DNA from: Pedobacter endophyticus
Lineage (GTDB): Bacteria > Bacteroidota > Bacteroidia > Sphingobacteriales > Sphingobacteriaceae
Assembly (NCBI RefSeq): GCF_015679185.1
Contig: NZ_CP064939.1
Coordinates: forward strand, 1,612,001 to 1,676,000
Length of the DNA: 64,000 bases
Direction: 5' to 3'
The translations under genes were made by a program, and so were the position numbers. Of the stretch, positions 18,134 through 27,611 are shown in pieces (position 1 is the stretch's first letter; every line of letters begins with the position of its first letter). Below the pieces are notes generated by a model that searched no databases, had not been told where the DNA came from, and saw nothing but the letters and a program-made list of their open reading frames with translations.

Positions 18134-21100
18134 TTACAGGCTCGCTCGCATAATGGCATCGTAACCCAGTTTGCGATAACTCTCAAACTGGGCCTCATCA
18201 AAAAATTGATCGCCTGTAGATTGCTGTGGAAAGGAACCGTTTGCCAGATAATATTGCCGCACATCTACGCTCTGGGTTGATAGTATGGAAGATTTAAGAT
18301 AGACAATAGTTCCGGAGGGTTTCTGATCTCCCGGATAATGAATAGTGCCTGTTACCGACTGGGCTTCCACACGGCCAGTTTTCTCATCAATCAGCGTTAA
18401 TGGTTCAAGGTTAATGTCAATCTCAACGCCGAAGTCGATCCGGCAGCGCCGAATAGCATTGGCTAGCCCCTCGCAACTGGCGTTTACATCTTCCTCTACA
18501 TCGCACAGCAAAACATAATGACAACGGCGGCGAATCAGCTCGTAAATTCCCATGTTATCAAAATGGCCACCATCAGAGAGGCATACGTAATCTTTATCGA
18601 TATCTGATTTAGCGCCCATATCATAAAGGAGGTAAGCAAGCCCGGAACCTGGGTCAGAATTCTCCCACTGCTGTAGCCTGGGATTTCCGATCCATCTACC
18701 CAAACGAACGTTAAACATGGTAAGCAGAAATGCGGTGGGTGCCGAAGTATGGTAGCCCATATTTGGGTTTACTGCGGCTCCGGAAATGGCCATAGCAGTA
18801 CCTAGAGTGGGCCCGCCTGCTTGTCCATACTTCTCAGTAGGCCGATATCCGTATTGAAATATGCCATTGCTGGTGTTACCTGCCGACCGATTTGAACTGA
18901 AATCGAAACCACAGTATAAAGGCGAAAAGATGAAAGATTCTGCTTTCCTGTCCTGACGATCGAGCTCGGAAACGGAGCTTGCGTTCATAGCAGAATTTAA
19001 GATCGGATAAGGTCCGCGGTAACCTTTGGAGACTTTAAAATCGGCCATTGGAATATCGTCGCGACGATCGAAACCGGTAAAACTGTTAACGGTTGATTCT
19101 CGGGACGATCGCCGACGTGTTGCACCAAGATAAGCCCTTACCAGTCTGTTCCGGTAAAAATGGTGAAGCGAAAACTCATTAACGCCAATTCTGCTCCCTA
19201 AAAACCACGACAGACCGCCAAGGCATATTGTCATTAAGAGAAATAAAATACACTGACTAAGTTCTCCGTGCGGAACAATGTTAAAAATTTTTTGAATACC
19301 CACCAGGGCCGAAGCGCCAATGAGAAAAAAACCGATCATAAAAAGATATGGAGCAAACCTGACGAAAATTTCCGATAGGCTAAAACCGCTTTTTGCTTTG
19401 TTGGCCGAAGGAGAACCGGGGTTAAAGGCTTTTCGAACAGCCCAACCGATGATGATTCCCCAACCACCCAAAATTGCAGGTAACTGAGGGAGTTTATTGT
19501 AATAAAATTCTTTCACAATTTGTGGCATCAGCAATGCGCCAAAAGTAACCATGATCCAGATCAGAATAAACCGGTGTATTACTGCGCCCATTCTCCCCCA
19601 CCATTCCCTGCGCTCATCGGCAAAAAGCTTTCCGAGCAGCAACATCCGCAATATAACACCGCAACTGAGGCATTCTAATACCAGCGGGGGGCCAAAAACA
19701 AAGGCATATTTGTTTCTGGCATACCTATCGCCCAAAAAAGTATCGGGAAATTGTGCTATAATTTTTGCGCAACAAACCAGCAATAACGTCGAACAAACAG
19801 AAGCCAGTGCCGAATAAACAATCAGGGCCGTAAAAAAAGAGAACTGTTTCTCTTTCAGTATCGTTTTATGGTAATTTCCCCACCAGGCAACCCCCAGCAT
19901 AAACAGCAGGCCGGTAACAGAAACAGCAAAAAATACGTTGGTAAAACTCCATGACGGCCACTCTTTAAGTTCGGGCAGGTTTTTAAGGCATGCGCTAACT
20001 ACTAAACCACTGGCCATTGCCCAGGCAACCAGCGATGCCGGCAATTTTTTACTCGATCCAAACCTGCCCCGCAAGTCCTGGTTTTCATACGTACGCATTC
20101 CGGCCCCCGTTAATAAAGCACCCAAACCTAAAATTACAACGCTAAAAATCCAGGGATAAGATTCGGTATAGGTTTGCACAAAAACATAGGGATAATTCCA
20201 CAATTCGAACATTAAACCAACGGCAGAAAGCGCAGTACATAGTATTAATACCAAAAGTATTTGGTTGATAAGTGTATTTCTTAGCCAGGTAAGCCCCATG
20301 GTTAGGGAATCTATAGACAGAATACCTGTGGTTGGCGCAAGGTAATTACTGTGCATCCGTAACCACCTGATCGGCCTGACATCTTCACTCATCGGGTCGG
20401 CAGATTTTTTGGCGTTTAGCAGTGTCGAAATTGCAGTTACTGATCCTACCCGTTGCATCCACGAAATTAACCACGAGCCGATGTAACCTCCGCCAGAAAC
20501 TGTTGATAAATAATCAAAGCTTTTCAGCACATTACGCTCTGCAAGCCCCTGTAAAACGCCCAGATTAAAGGTAGCCGAGCGAATGCCACCCCCGGAAAGG
20601 GCAAGCCCGCGGAGCCTCAAATTCCCGGCAAACCGGATCGGGTCCGGATCGGGAATATTTTCGGCAGCCGGGCGCCGTTCCGAAACAATATGACGAGCAA
20701 CCCTGGAGGCCTTCACTTCGTTAAGCTCCTGGCTCAAAAGCGTTTCGAAAGGTAAAGCTATTTTTTTCTTCCGTAATGCATTGCGTAAAAAACCATCTTT
20801 TACAAGTAATTTTTCTGCCCTGGCCTTGTTTTCGGCCGTCCAGAATGCTTTTGCAAGCGACTTTCCGTAAACTAATTTTTCGATGCCTTCGCCATAAACC
20901 TGATAAAGCCGGTTTTCTAAAGGTCTGGATTTCTTCACAATGACCAATACTACCTGCAAGGGCATATATTCCAGCGTTTGCACCAGCAGCAGCCGCGTGG
21001 ATGGTATTCGATATAATATGAGGCGAAAACGTTCCCTGATGTTGTACAGGCTGTCTTCTGCTAAATTTTCTAATAGCCGCTCATCCAGCGCTTTAATTTT

Positions 21101-21394
21101 TGGTTCATCAGGGTATTTACCCTTATAAAAGGATACCAGTCGTAAAACCGTAGTAGTCAAAAAATCTATAGGTTTTTCTTTCAGCGCACACCGCCAGATC
21201 AGTCCTTGGATACGGGAGGAAACTTCGGCCTGCTTTATTTCAGAAGCTTCATCCATTTTATTTCCGATGATAGACTTATTTTTTCTGATTTGCTCAACAT
21301 CGAGATTTACAGGTACATCCAAAATCCTGCATACCTCACGATACGTAGAGAGGAAAGAAATTGCACGGGCACTAAGGTCGGTAATGATATCCAT
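18134..21394 (-). CDS. Large membrane protein with patatin-like lipase motifs split around a membrane domain
   Basis: 1086 residues. A soluble N-terminal region (about 1-255) is followed by the patatin oxyanion motif G268-G-G-I-R272 (LRGLALSGGGIRSATFNLG) and the nucleophile elbow with S300 (STVSGGGYIG). About ten membrane segments fall between roughly 370 and 740. The catalytic aspartate appears only near the end, D941 in CLSDGGHFDNMGIYEL. So the two halves of the Ser-Asp dyad are separated by an inserted membrane domain of several hundred residues. The late region also has CGFDFSSN and FLLTMFNVRLGRWIGNP, likely structural. It ends 81 bp from, and converges with, the other patatin-like gene. 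Membrane-bound phospholipase or acyl hydrolase activity is inferred from motifs. Confidence 0.85.
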   Translation of the reverse strand: MDIITDLSARAISFLSTYREVCRILDVPVNLDVEQIRKNKSIIGNKMDEASEIKQAEVSSRIQGLIWRCALKEKPIDFLTTTVLRLVSFYKGKYPDEPKIKALDERLLENLAEDSLYNIRERFRLILYRIPSTRLLLVQTLEYMPLQVVLVIVKKSRPLENRLYQVYGEGIEKLVYGKSLAKAFWTAENKARAEKLLVKDGFLRNALRKKKIALPFETLLSQELNEVKASRVARHIVSERRPAAENIPDPDPIRFAGNLRLRGLALSGGGIRSATFNLGVLQGLAERNVLKSFDYLSTVSGGGYIGSWLISWMQRVGSVTAISTLLNAKKSADPMSEDVRPIRWLRMHSNYLAPTTGILSIDSLTMGLTWLRNTLINQILLVLILCTALSAVGLMFELWNYPYVFVQTYTESYPWIFSVVILGLGALLTGAGMRTYENQDLRGRFGSSKKLPASLVAWAMASGLVVSACLKNLPELKEWPSWSFTNVFFAVSVTGLLFMLGVAWWGNYHKTILKEKQFSFFTALIVYSALASVCSTLLLVCCAKIIAQFPDTFLGDRYARNKYAFVFGPPLVLECLSCGVILRMLLLGKLFADERREWWGRMGAVIHRFILIWIMVTFGALLMPQIVKEFYYNKLPQLPAILGGWGIIIGWAVRKAFNPGSPSANKAKSGFSLSEIFVRFAPYLFMIGFFLIGASALVGIQKIFNIVPHGELSQCILFLLMTICLGGLSWFLGSRIGVNEFSLHHFYRNRLVRAYLGATRRRSSRESTVNSFTGFDRRDDIPMADFKVSKGYRGPYPILNSAMNASSVSELDRQDRKAESFIFSPLYCGFDFSSNRSAGNTSNGIFQYGYRPTEKYGQAGGPTLGTAMAISGAAVNPNMGYHTSAPTAFLLTMFNVRLGRWIGNPRLQQWENSDPGSGLAYLLYDMGAKSDIDKDYVCLSDGGHFDNMGIYELIRRRCHYVLLCDVEEDVNASCEGLANAIRRCRIDFGVEIDINLEPLTLIDEKTGRVEAQSVTGTIHYPGDQKPSGTIVYLKSSILSTQSVDVRQYYLANGSFPQQSTGDQFFDEAQFESYRKLGYDAIMRASL

Positions 21395-22264
21395 GGCAAG
21401 GCCTGTTTATAGCCCCGTTTGGCAAAAACCGCGCTGGCTGTTAAGCGATAAATAATCAACGGGTAATCATGGTATTCACCATGCGATGATATAGCTTTTT
21501 TTCAATCCCCACCCAAACCAGATGGCCTTTAAGAGAAACTGCCTGATAAATAGAAGATACTATTGTAGACTGAAAACAAATATTATATAACTGAATATAA
21601 ACACTTTAATTAGAACCGCAACAGATTATATGATTTATGCGCCTGAAAAATCGATCAATCATGGTAATTAATCGATTAAAGCTAACAACGGTGATGATCA
21701 GCACTGAGCATTTGCTATTTAAAATGATTAATAAAAATTTACTTAAAAATAAGTATTGTTAATTAAATGGAAATGAGTAGCTTAGTTACGCGTTAACCAA
21801 ACGCATGCCAACCATTCAGATCCATCAAAACATAAAAAGCCTCTCTTTTCCGAGGCCCTTAATTGTAGCCAAACCCCATCCGTCGCTCAGCCTTTGAGAT
21901 CGTCATCGTCCCAAGTATTTTCTTGTTAAAGCATCTTTATTAAATGTTTTACCATGACACGCGAAAGTCTAAAAGAAAAGCGCCTTTTTACGGGTAGGCT
22001 ACACTATGCTACGTTTAATCCGGTTGGTTCTCCGACCAGGGTTTGCCCTGCAACCTGTATGGCTTATCATCAGCACTGCGCCCCACCCTATCAGGGCAGC
22101 ACTACCGAGCCCCATTGCGCAAATTTTACACGCAGAACAAACATGTTAAACCCGAAAAATGCACATCCTTTCGGGATGATCTCCATCGTGCCATCAATCG
22201 GGCGCAGCCCCAACACCAAAAAACGCCAATAATGTAAACAAACATTCACTTAAACTATAAAACA
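21395..22264. other. 870-bp gap, no gene recognised
   Basis: The gap separates the minus-strand patatin-like gene from the plus-strand M15 peptidase. A small hairpin with a T-run on the minus strand lies at about 21834-21856. The open frame at 21954-22232 has a proline/cysteine/threonine-rich translation with no recognisable family, and a second frame overlaps it, so I do not call it. The promoter of the peptidase operon is probably within the last 100 bp. Confidence 0.5.
21834..21856 (-). terminator. Possible minus-strand terminator hairpin
   Basis: On the minus strand, GCCTC and GAGGC pair across an eight-base loop and are followed by TTTTTATG. No minus-strand gene ends here, so this may be the relic of a lost neighbour or a chance hairpin. 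Confidence 0.3.
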
Positions 22265-23047
22265 ATGGGATTAGCAGTAATCAGAATGGGTAGTAAAGGA
22301 AGCCAGGTAGAGGACTGGCAATATTTCCTGCGGGGAAAAAATATTTATTGGGACATAGTAGATGGCAAATACGGGCTCAATACCTTTAAAGCCACTTGCA
22401 CATTTCAATCTTTGCACGGGTTGAGTCCCGACGGGGTGGTGGGCGATAAAACTTATGGTGCGGCCATGATGGAGGGCTTTGGTGTAACAAGCGATCCGGT
22501 TACGGATAAACAGACCCTAAACTGGCCAGCCAAACCCAACTTTTCACCGCTTAAAACTGATGACCAAAAGCAGCAGTTATTCGGCCCATTTTCTTTTGTT
22601 CACCACCCTCTTCCCGGCGATCCTGAGCATATAGAGATTCAGGGCGACTGGCAAAAGAAGAACATCATTAAGGTGCCCATTCCGCAGATGAAAGTTTTCG
22701 GCGGCAGCCAGATGTGGTTTCACCACCTGGCGGCGAAACAGGTGCAGAAAATGTGGTCTGACTGGGAGCAGGCGGGGCTGTTGCATTTGGTGCTCACCTG
22801 GGGTGGAAGCTTTAATCCGCGGTTTATCAGAGGCAGCCGCACAACTTTAAGTAACCACGCTTTTGGGACCGCTTTTGATATCAACGTAGCCTGGAACGGC
22901 CTTAAAGAAGTTCCTGCATTGGTAGGCCGTAAGGGATCAGTCAGGGAACTGGTAGGCCTGGCCAACGATAACGGATTTTACTGGGGTGGCCATTTTTCGC
23001 GGCAGGACGGAATGCATTTTGAGATTGCCAAATTACATGGAAGCTAA
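22265..23047 (+). CDS. Peptidoglycan-binding plus M15-type metallopeptidase, no signal peptide
   Basis: 260 residues. An N-terminal peptidoglycan-binding-1 module spans about 1-70 (GSKGSQVEDWQYFLRG, DGKYGLNTFKATCTFQ, DGVVGDKTYG). The C-terminal part is an M15 D-Ala-D-Ala carboxypeptidase/endopeptidase-like domain, with zinc-ligand motif SNHAFGTAFD (H198, D205) and GMHFEI (H251). The protein would cut peptide cross-links of peptidoglycan. The order and size recall phage endolysins. The N-terminus has no signal peptide or membrane segment, so the enzyme would stay in the cytoplasm unless released or specially exported. It precedes the trypsin-like protease gene by 130 bp on the same strand; no holin or other phage gene is nearby. 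The ATG at 22265 begins directly in the binding module. Confidence 0.88.
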   Translation: MGLAVIRMGSKGSQVEDWQYFLRGKNIYWDIVDGKYGLNTFKATCTFQSLHGLSPDGVVGDKTYGAAMMEGFGVTSDPVTDKQTLNWPAKPNFSPLKTDDQKQQLFGPFSFVHHPLPGDPEHIEIQGDWQKKNIIKVPIPQMKVFGGSQMWFHHLAAKQVQKMWSDWEQAGLLHLVLTWGGSFNPRFIRGSRTTLSNHAFGTAFDINVAWNGLKEVPALVGRKGSVRELVGLANDNGFYWGGHFSRQDGMHFEIAKLHGS

Positions 23048-23177
23048 CAACGCAATTTAAAGCAATATGTTGCAAAACCGCCTGGCAGGGGTTTGTTAAC
23101 CCTTAAACCTACACCCCACTTAACATCATTACTTAGCTAAACACAGCCACATTTACCAACAACTAAAACCTGATAGT

Positions 23178-24524
23178 ATGAGGGATATTATAGAAAAAAA
23201 TGAAGGCAAACTTACTGCCCTTCGGTTTATAGGCTTTTGCCTGATGGCCGTTGGAATAGTTTCGTTGATGGTTTGCTCTTTCCGTATCGAAGCTCCTGTT
23301 GCCAATATTGTATCGATCTCTTTCTTCATCACCACGCTTGGCTTTTCACTGGCTTTTCCTTCCCTTTTAGAAGGAAATGAAGGACTAAGTACAATGCGTA
23401 TTGTGGTATTTATGATGACCAATGTAATCTGCATGCTCATGTTAAAAATTGGTTGGTCAAAAGATGTCAAATCGCTCGCAGATATGGGTATTGATGGGTA
23501 CTGGGTTGGCATTATCGCCTTCACCTTCGGGGCAAAAGCAACGCAGAGCTTTTTCGAAAGCAAAATGGCGGTTGTAAAGGAATTTCGAAAAACCAAAACA
23601 GCAGCGCTTGAATACGGCAGCGCAGAACTGGCCAAACTGGCAATTGTTCAAAACGAACAGTACCTGAAAGTAAAATTCCCGAACATACTTACACTAAGTG
23701 ATACCATAGCAGACCCAAATATGCCCGAAAGCCATGTTGTAGCCATTTATTTGAAAGACAAGAACGACACTGGGATACCTTCATCCTTAGCGGTGAAAAT
23801 GCCTGATAATAGTACAAGCCTTATCCAAACTGAAATTGTTAAGGGTAGCGGAACTGCCCGGATCCAATACTCACAATTGCGCTCTGAGATTAGTACACCC
23901 CAATTTCCAACCTACTTTGGCTCAATCTGCTGCCTGGTAAAATCAACTACCGACCCTGCCTTTACGGGGGTGGTTACCTCGGGGCATATTTATTCTCATG
24001 GACGCTATGATGACTTTTTTAATGGCCAGTTAGATCCTGCCCGGCAAACTCGGGTAATACTCGACGGAGAAATTGCCGGAACCTGGGCGTATAAGATGTT
24101 AAACTATGAGCAGGACCTTGCAGTAGCGAGCATTGAAGAAAACGTACCTGATGACGCTAATTATCAGAAGTTCCAAAATGGCTTTTATACCGTGGAAGAC
24201 AAGGATGTTAAAACGCCCTTAAAAAATATTACCATGTTATCAAGAAAGGGCAAAACAACAGCAGCTTACATTATTGATTATAACGTGGGCCTTGATGTTA
24301 GCTATGACACCGGTGATAGCTATAAAGCGAACGTTATCCTTGTAGGGTCAACAAACGACAGGCAAACTGCCCGTCCTATTTCAGTTGGAGGCGATTCAGG
24401 AAGCTGCATCTTCCATACCGATTCTAAAAAACTTATTGGGATTCTTCTGGGCAGAACAGATAATTTTTCGCTTGTATTGCCGATACAAGAAACATTAAAA
24501 GCCTTCAACTTAGAAACCATTTAA
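23178..24524 (+). CDS. Membrane-anchored trypsin-like serine protease
   Basis: 448 residues. The N-terminal 120 residues hold three or four hydrophobic segments (about 14-33, 41-60, 73-91, 106-120). A charged linker follows (about 125-165), then a beta-rich region, then a chymotrypsin-fold protease whose triad can be traced: H270 in VVTSGHIYSH, D313 in EQDLAVASI and S407 in VGGDSGSCIF. The histidine context is not the usual TAAHC, so it is a divergent family member. Whether the protease faces cytoplasm or periplasm cannot be decided by eye. The 810-residue exported protein follows after a single base, so the two are translationally linked and may be enzyme and partner or substrate (inference). 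I do not recognise a named family. Confidence 0.82.
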   Translation: MRDIIEKNEGKLTALRFIGFCLMAVGIVSLMVCSFRIEAPVANIVSISFFITTLGFSLAFPSLLEGNEGLSTMRIVVFMMTNVICMLMLKIGWSKDVKSLADMGIDGYWVGIIAFTFGAKATQSFFESKMAVVKEFRKTKTAALEYGSAELAKLAIVQNEQYLKVKFPNILTLSDTIADPNMPESHVVAIYLKDKNDTGIPSSLAVKMPDNSTSLIQTEIVKGSGTARIQYSQLRSEISTPQFPTYFGSICCLVKSTTDPAFTGVVTSGHIYSHGRYDDFFNGQLDPARQTRVILDGEIAGTWAYKMLNYEQDLAVASIEENVPDDANYQKFQNGFYTVEDKDVKTPLKNITMLSRKGKTTAAYIIDYNVGLDVSYDTGDSYKANVILVGSTNDRQTARPISVGGDSGSCIFHTDSKKLIGILLGRTDNFSLVLPIQETLKAFNLETI

Positions 24525-24525
24525 T

Positions 24526-26958
24526 ATGAAAAACGCTTATCTATTTACTGTTGCTGTATTGCTTTGCCAGCTGGCTATTGCGCAGAAAACGTATCGGATC
24601 AATGCTTCTGGAACAGTATCGCCAACCGTATCAGCAGAACCAAACACCGCTTACACCTTTATGATTGATAAAAATTTTAAAGGCAAAACTTTCGATATTT
24701 TAAACAATGGCGCTATACTTCAAAATCGCGAAGGAAATATATTAGACCGCAGCATTGGCAAAAATACCGAAGGAGGTTATACCGTAACAATACAGCCTAG
24801 CCGCAAAATCAGAGAATGCCCTCAATGCAAACTACTGGTTTCTGATACCTTTACCGTTAAACTAAACAAAATTTCTTTGGGCACTTTCTACCTAAAACCG
24901 CAGGCGGCAACAACGTTTAATTTGCCTAAAGAGCAGCCCATTTCGGCCGTTGCTTCCGATTCGCCCGTAACCTTTAACGCTGCCGAAATTGACCCATACA
25001 GCTCCGTCATTAATGATGCAATTTTACTTAGTGAGTTAATTAAAGATCCCGCTAACAAGCCGAAAATTAAGAAATTCTTATTTGAAAAGTATGGAATAAA
25101 GGAGCAAACCGACAATCATTTTTTACAAAACTCGATACCCGATAATATCTGGAACAGCATTGAAGGAACAGAGGCAGTTGGTGGTGGCAATATAAGTAGT
25201 TTAGGCAGTGCAATTGGCGGCCTCGATGTTACAAAAATTGCAGATGGTTTCGCTAAATTCATTGTAAAAAGGGCTAAAGAAGAACTAACAATTGCATTTT
25301 TTAAGAAATTTAAAGAAGACATTGCCAGCTACCCCGATTTAAAATCGGTTTTCCCCGATACTTACCTTTTACTCAGTGCCATTGATGTGCAGATTTATAG
25401 CTACAGTAACTATCTTAGCAACCTCAGGGAAGCTTTCCGTTCAGATTTTCTTGCAATCGACGAAAATCTGCCTTCCATTATTACCAATCACCCCGATTTT
25501 TTCAGCAAAGATGAAAACCAGAAACTTGCATTTGCAGTAAGGTCGGGTTGTTACATCGCCGCGGGCGTTAAGGACCGGGCCCATCCCGGCGACATCGTTG
25601 ATGGGTACCCTGTCAGTTATCTGGATAGCATCACCGGGAAAGATCAGCCTGCTGCCAAAATATTAAAGGGCGCTGTACAATCCTTACAGCTTTTTAGCGA
25701 ATCGTTGAAAGAAACTGATACCACTAAACATACGTACTGGGTAGGTATAGATAAGGTTAGAACAATGGTAACTAACAAGAAAACATTGCAGATTTACATC
25801 GGATTAGTGCTTCAAACCGCAAAGATTAAATACAATAAAATAACCTTTTCAACAGATACCAGCAAGAATTTCTATCAACTACTAAATACCAGCGAAAATG
25901 CAACGCGGTTTGATGCAAACTATCAAAACTATAAAACGTACTTCCTATCCCTGGGCAACAAAATCGAAGAGTTGAACGACCTAATAAACGCGTATAACAG
26001 GGAAGCTACAGACTCGGTAAAAATAGAAAGGTATGCCGGTTATATCCAGAAAACCGCCCAGCTCATCCAGTCTGCCGTAAACATTGCTGATCTCCCCGGC
26101 TTATCCAGTGTTAACGGGCTAAACAGCATTGAAACCAACACCAGCGGTTATTTTACCATTGTAAATCATATTACCGATCTTGCTATAGCCATTAACCGCA
26201 AACGATACGCGGCCGTAGCAAACCATGTAATTTCGATATACCAAACCGCTTATGTAAGGCCCGCAGCAATGCAACTGGAATTGAATACGGAGCGCTCTCG
26301 CAAACCCGCTGCTGCCGCAAAGTCATCAGGGTTGATGGAGAAACTGACTAAATACAGTGCTTTTATGGCGAACATGATTGATGCCAAAAACAGCGATGAA
26401 GTAGCCGCAGCTATCGAATCCGTGGCGCTGCCAGCAGGTAGCTCAAGTATAAAACGGCAAACAAGCTTTAACGTATCCATAAATGCCTATGCAGGGCTTT
26501 TTACCGGCAGCGAGGTGATAAAAGGTGTTGATGCCAATAAGCCATTTAAATTTAATAGCTACGGAATTACAGCTCCCATTGGCCTGTCGATTAGTAAAGG
26601 GAATAGCTTTTTGCCATGGCCATTCTGCTTTATTCCCACAGGCAAATCCGGCTTTTCATCATCGCTGTTTATCTCTTTCGTAGATCTTGGTGCCATCGCT
26701 GCATATCGTTTTGAGGATTCGACTACCGAACAAGTACCGACGATTAAATTAGCTGACATTTTTTCTCCAGGCCTGTTCTGGTCACTCGGGATTGCCAAAA
26801 CACCAATTTCCGTAAATTTCGGTGTGCAAACGGGGCCTAACCTCAGAAAAGTGACGAGTACAACCAATGATTATTCAAAAAACACCTATGTTCGCTATAG
26901 CCTGTCGGTGTGTGTAGATGTACCGCTGCTCAACCTTTATACAAAATCGAAAAACTAA
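24526..26958 (+). CDS. Exported protein of unknown function, possible outer-membrane barrel end
   Basis: 810 residues, not recognised. A clear signal peptide ends near residue 19 (LLCQLAIAQ). The early region looks beta-rich, with a CPQC pair near 105. The middle (about 200-600) reads as long amphipathic helices rich in K, E and N. The last about 160 residues alternate aromatic and polar residues (NVSINAYAGLFTG, GLSISKGNSFLP, SLFISFVDLGAIAAYRF, YVRYSLSVCVDVPLL), in the style of an outer-membrane barrel. It starts 1 bp after the protease stop, which implies strict co-expression. It could be an anchor, substrate or surface partner of the protease; none of this is shown directly. Confidence 0.8.
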   Translation: MKNAYLFTVAVLLCQLAIAQKTYRINASGTVSPTVSAEPNTAYTFMIDKNFKGKTFDILNNGAILQNREGNILDRSIGKNTEGGYTVTIQPSRKIRECPQCKLLVSDTFTVKLNKISLGTFYLKPQAATTFNLPKEQPISAVASDSPVTFNAAEIDPYSSVINDAILLSELIKDPANKPKIKKFLFEKYGIKEQTDNHFLQNSIPDNIWNSIEGTEAVGGGNISSLGSAIGGLDVTKIADGFAKFIVKRAKEELTIAFFKKFKEDIASYPDLKSVFPDTYLLLSAIDVQIYSYSNYLSNLREAFRSDFLAIDENLPSIITNHPDFFSKDENQKLAFAVRSGCYIAAGVKDRAHPGDIVDGYPVSYLDSITGKDQPAAKILKGAVQSLQLFSESLKETDTTKHTYWVGIDKVRTMVTNKKTLQIYIGLVLQTAKIKYNKITFSTDTSKNFYQLLNTSENATRFDANYQNYKTYFLSLGNKIEELNDLINAYNREATDSVKIERYAGYIQKTAQLIQSAVNIADLPGLSSVNGLNSIETNTSGYFTIVNHITDLAIAINRKRYAAVANHVISIYQTAYVRPAAMQLELNTERSRKPAAAAKSSGLMEKLTKYSAFMANMIDAKNSDEVAAAIESVALPAGSSSIKRQTSFNVSINAYAGLFTGSEVIKGVDANKPFKFNSYGITAPIGLSISKGNSFLPWPFCFIPTGKSGFSSSLFISFVDLGAIAAYRFEDSTTEQVPTIKLADIFSPGLFWSLGIAKTPISVNFGVQTGPNLRKVTSTTNDYSKNTYVRYSLSVCVDVPLLNLYTKSKN

Positions 26959-27611
26959 ACGACTGTAGCGAATACGAGAGGAAATGACAAGATAAATATT
27001 GATTTATTCAAAGCTACTTTTTTGAATTACAAAATCATTCGGTTTATTTGGGTTCATGCATCCTGAATTGTGAAAAACATCAAAGTGCTGCGTAGTCAGC
27101 CTGTCAAACTACCGTTGGCATTAGCAGTGTCCGCAAAGATGAAAATGTAGCGGACCAAGTGGCGGTGTATCAAAGAATCTTTTTCGAAGATTGAAACCAC
27201 AAATTCTCTTCCAAAACCTTCGTTATAAAAGGTAATCCTGACCGGGATGTTGCCTATGGTTTTTGCTACAAAGCAATAAATACAGCGTTCCATTCAGAAT
27301 GCATTACAGCCTTAAATACAACTGCTGGGTAATGCAGTGGCGTATACTTTCTTTAGACAATTAACTACCATGAGCCTTTCCCTACAAGAAACAAAGCCGC
27401 ACCTGGAATATTTGAAAATATCGAGGTATGGTTTATAGAAGGCGAATGCGTTCCGAGCTTGCTTGCCCGACACCAAAAGAGCTTGGAGAAAAATAGCCGA
27501 AAACCAGAAATGCTGCCTTGGTATCTATAATAATGAGAATTAAAACACTCACTGCTGTTCCATTGTGCGTCTTCGTTAATAATGATAACTTTATCCATTA
27601 CGGCACACCAT
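26959..27611. other. 650-bp gap with only fragmentary open frames
   Basis: No gene can be supported. A stretch near 27375-27530 translates on the plus strand to a coding-like peptide (NIEVWFIEGECVPSLLARHQ) without a start or family match, and may be a relic of a decayed gene. Confidence 0.45.

Noticed and set aside
15201..21394. CBASS with patatin effector
   Set aside because: No cGAS/DncV-like nucleotidyltransferase or other CBASS accessory gene is in the window, and these patatin-like proteins are far larger than CapV-type effectors.
21954..22237. Two overlapping small frames upstream of the M15 peptidase
   Set aside because: They overlap each other in different frames, have unusual Cys/Pro/Thr-rich composition and no recognisable family; no evidence favours either.
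22265..23047. Prophage remnant
   Set aside because: The M15 protein looks like an endolysin, but there is no integrase, holin, tail, capsid or terminase gene nearby and no att-like repeats were seen.
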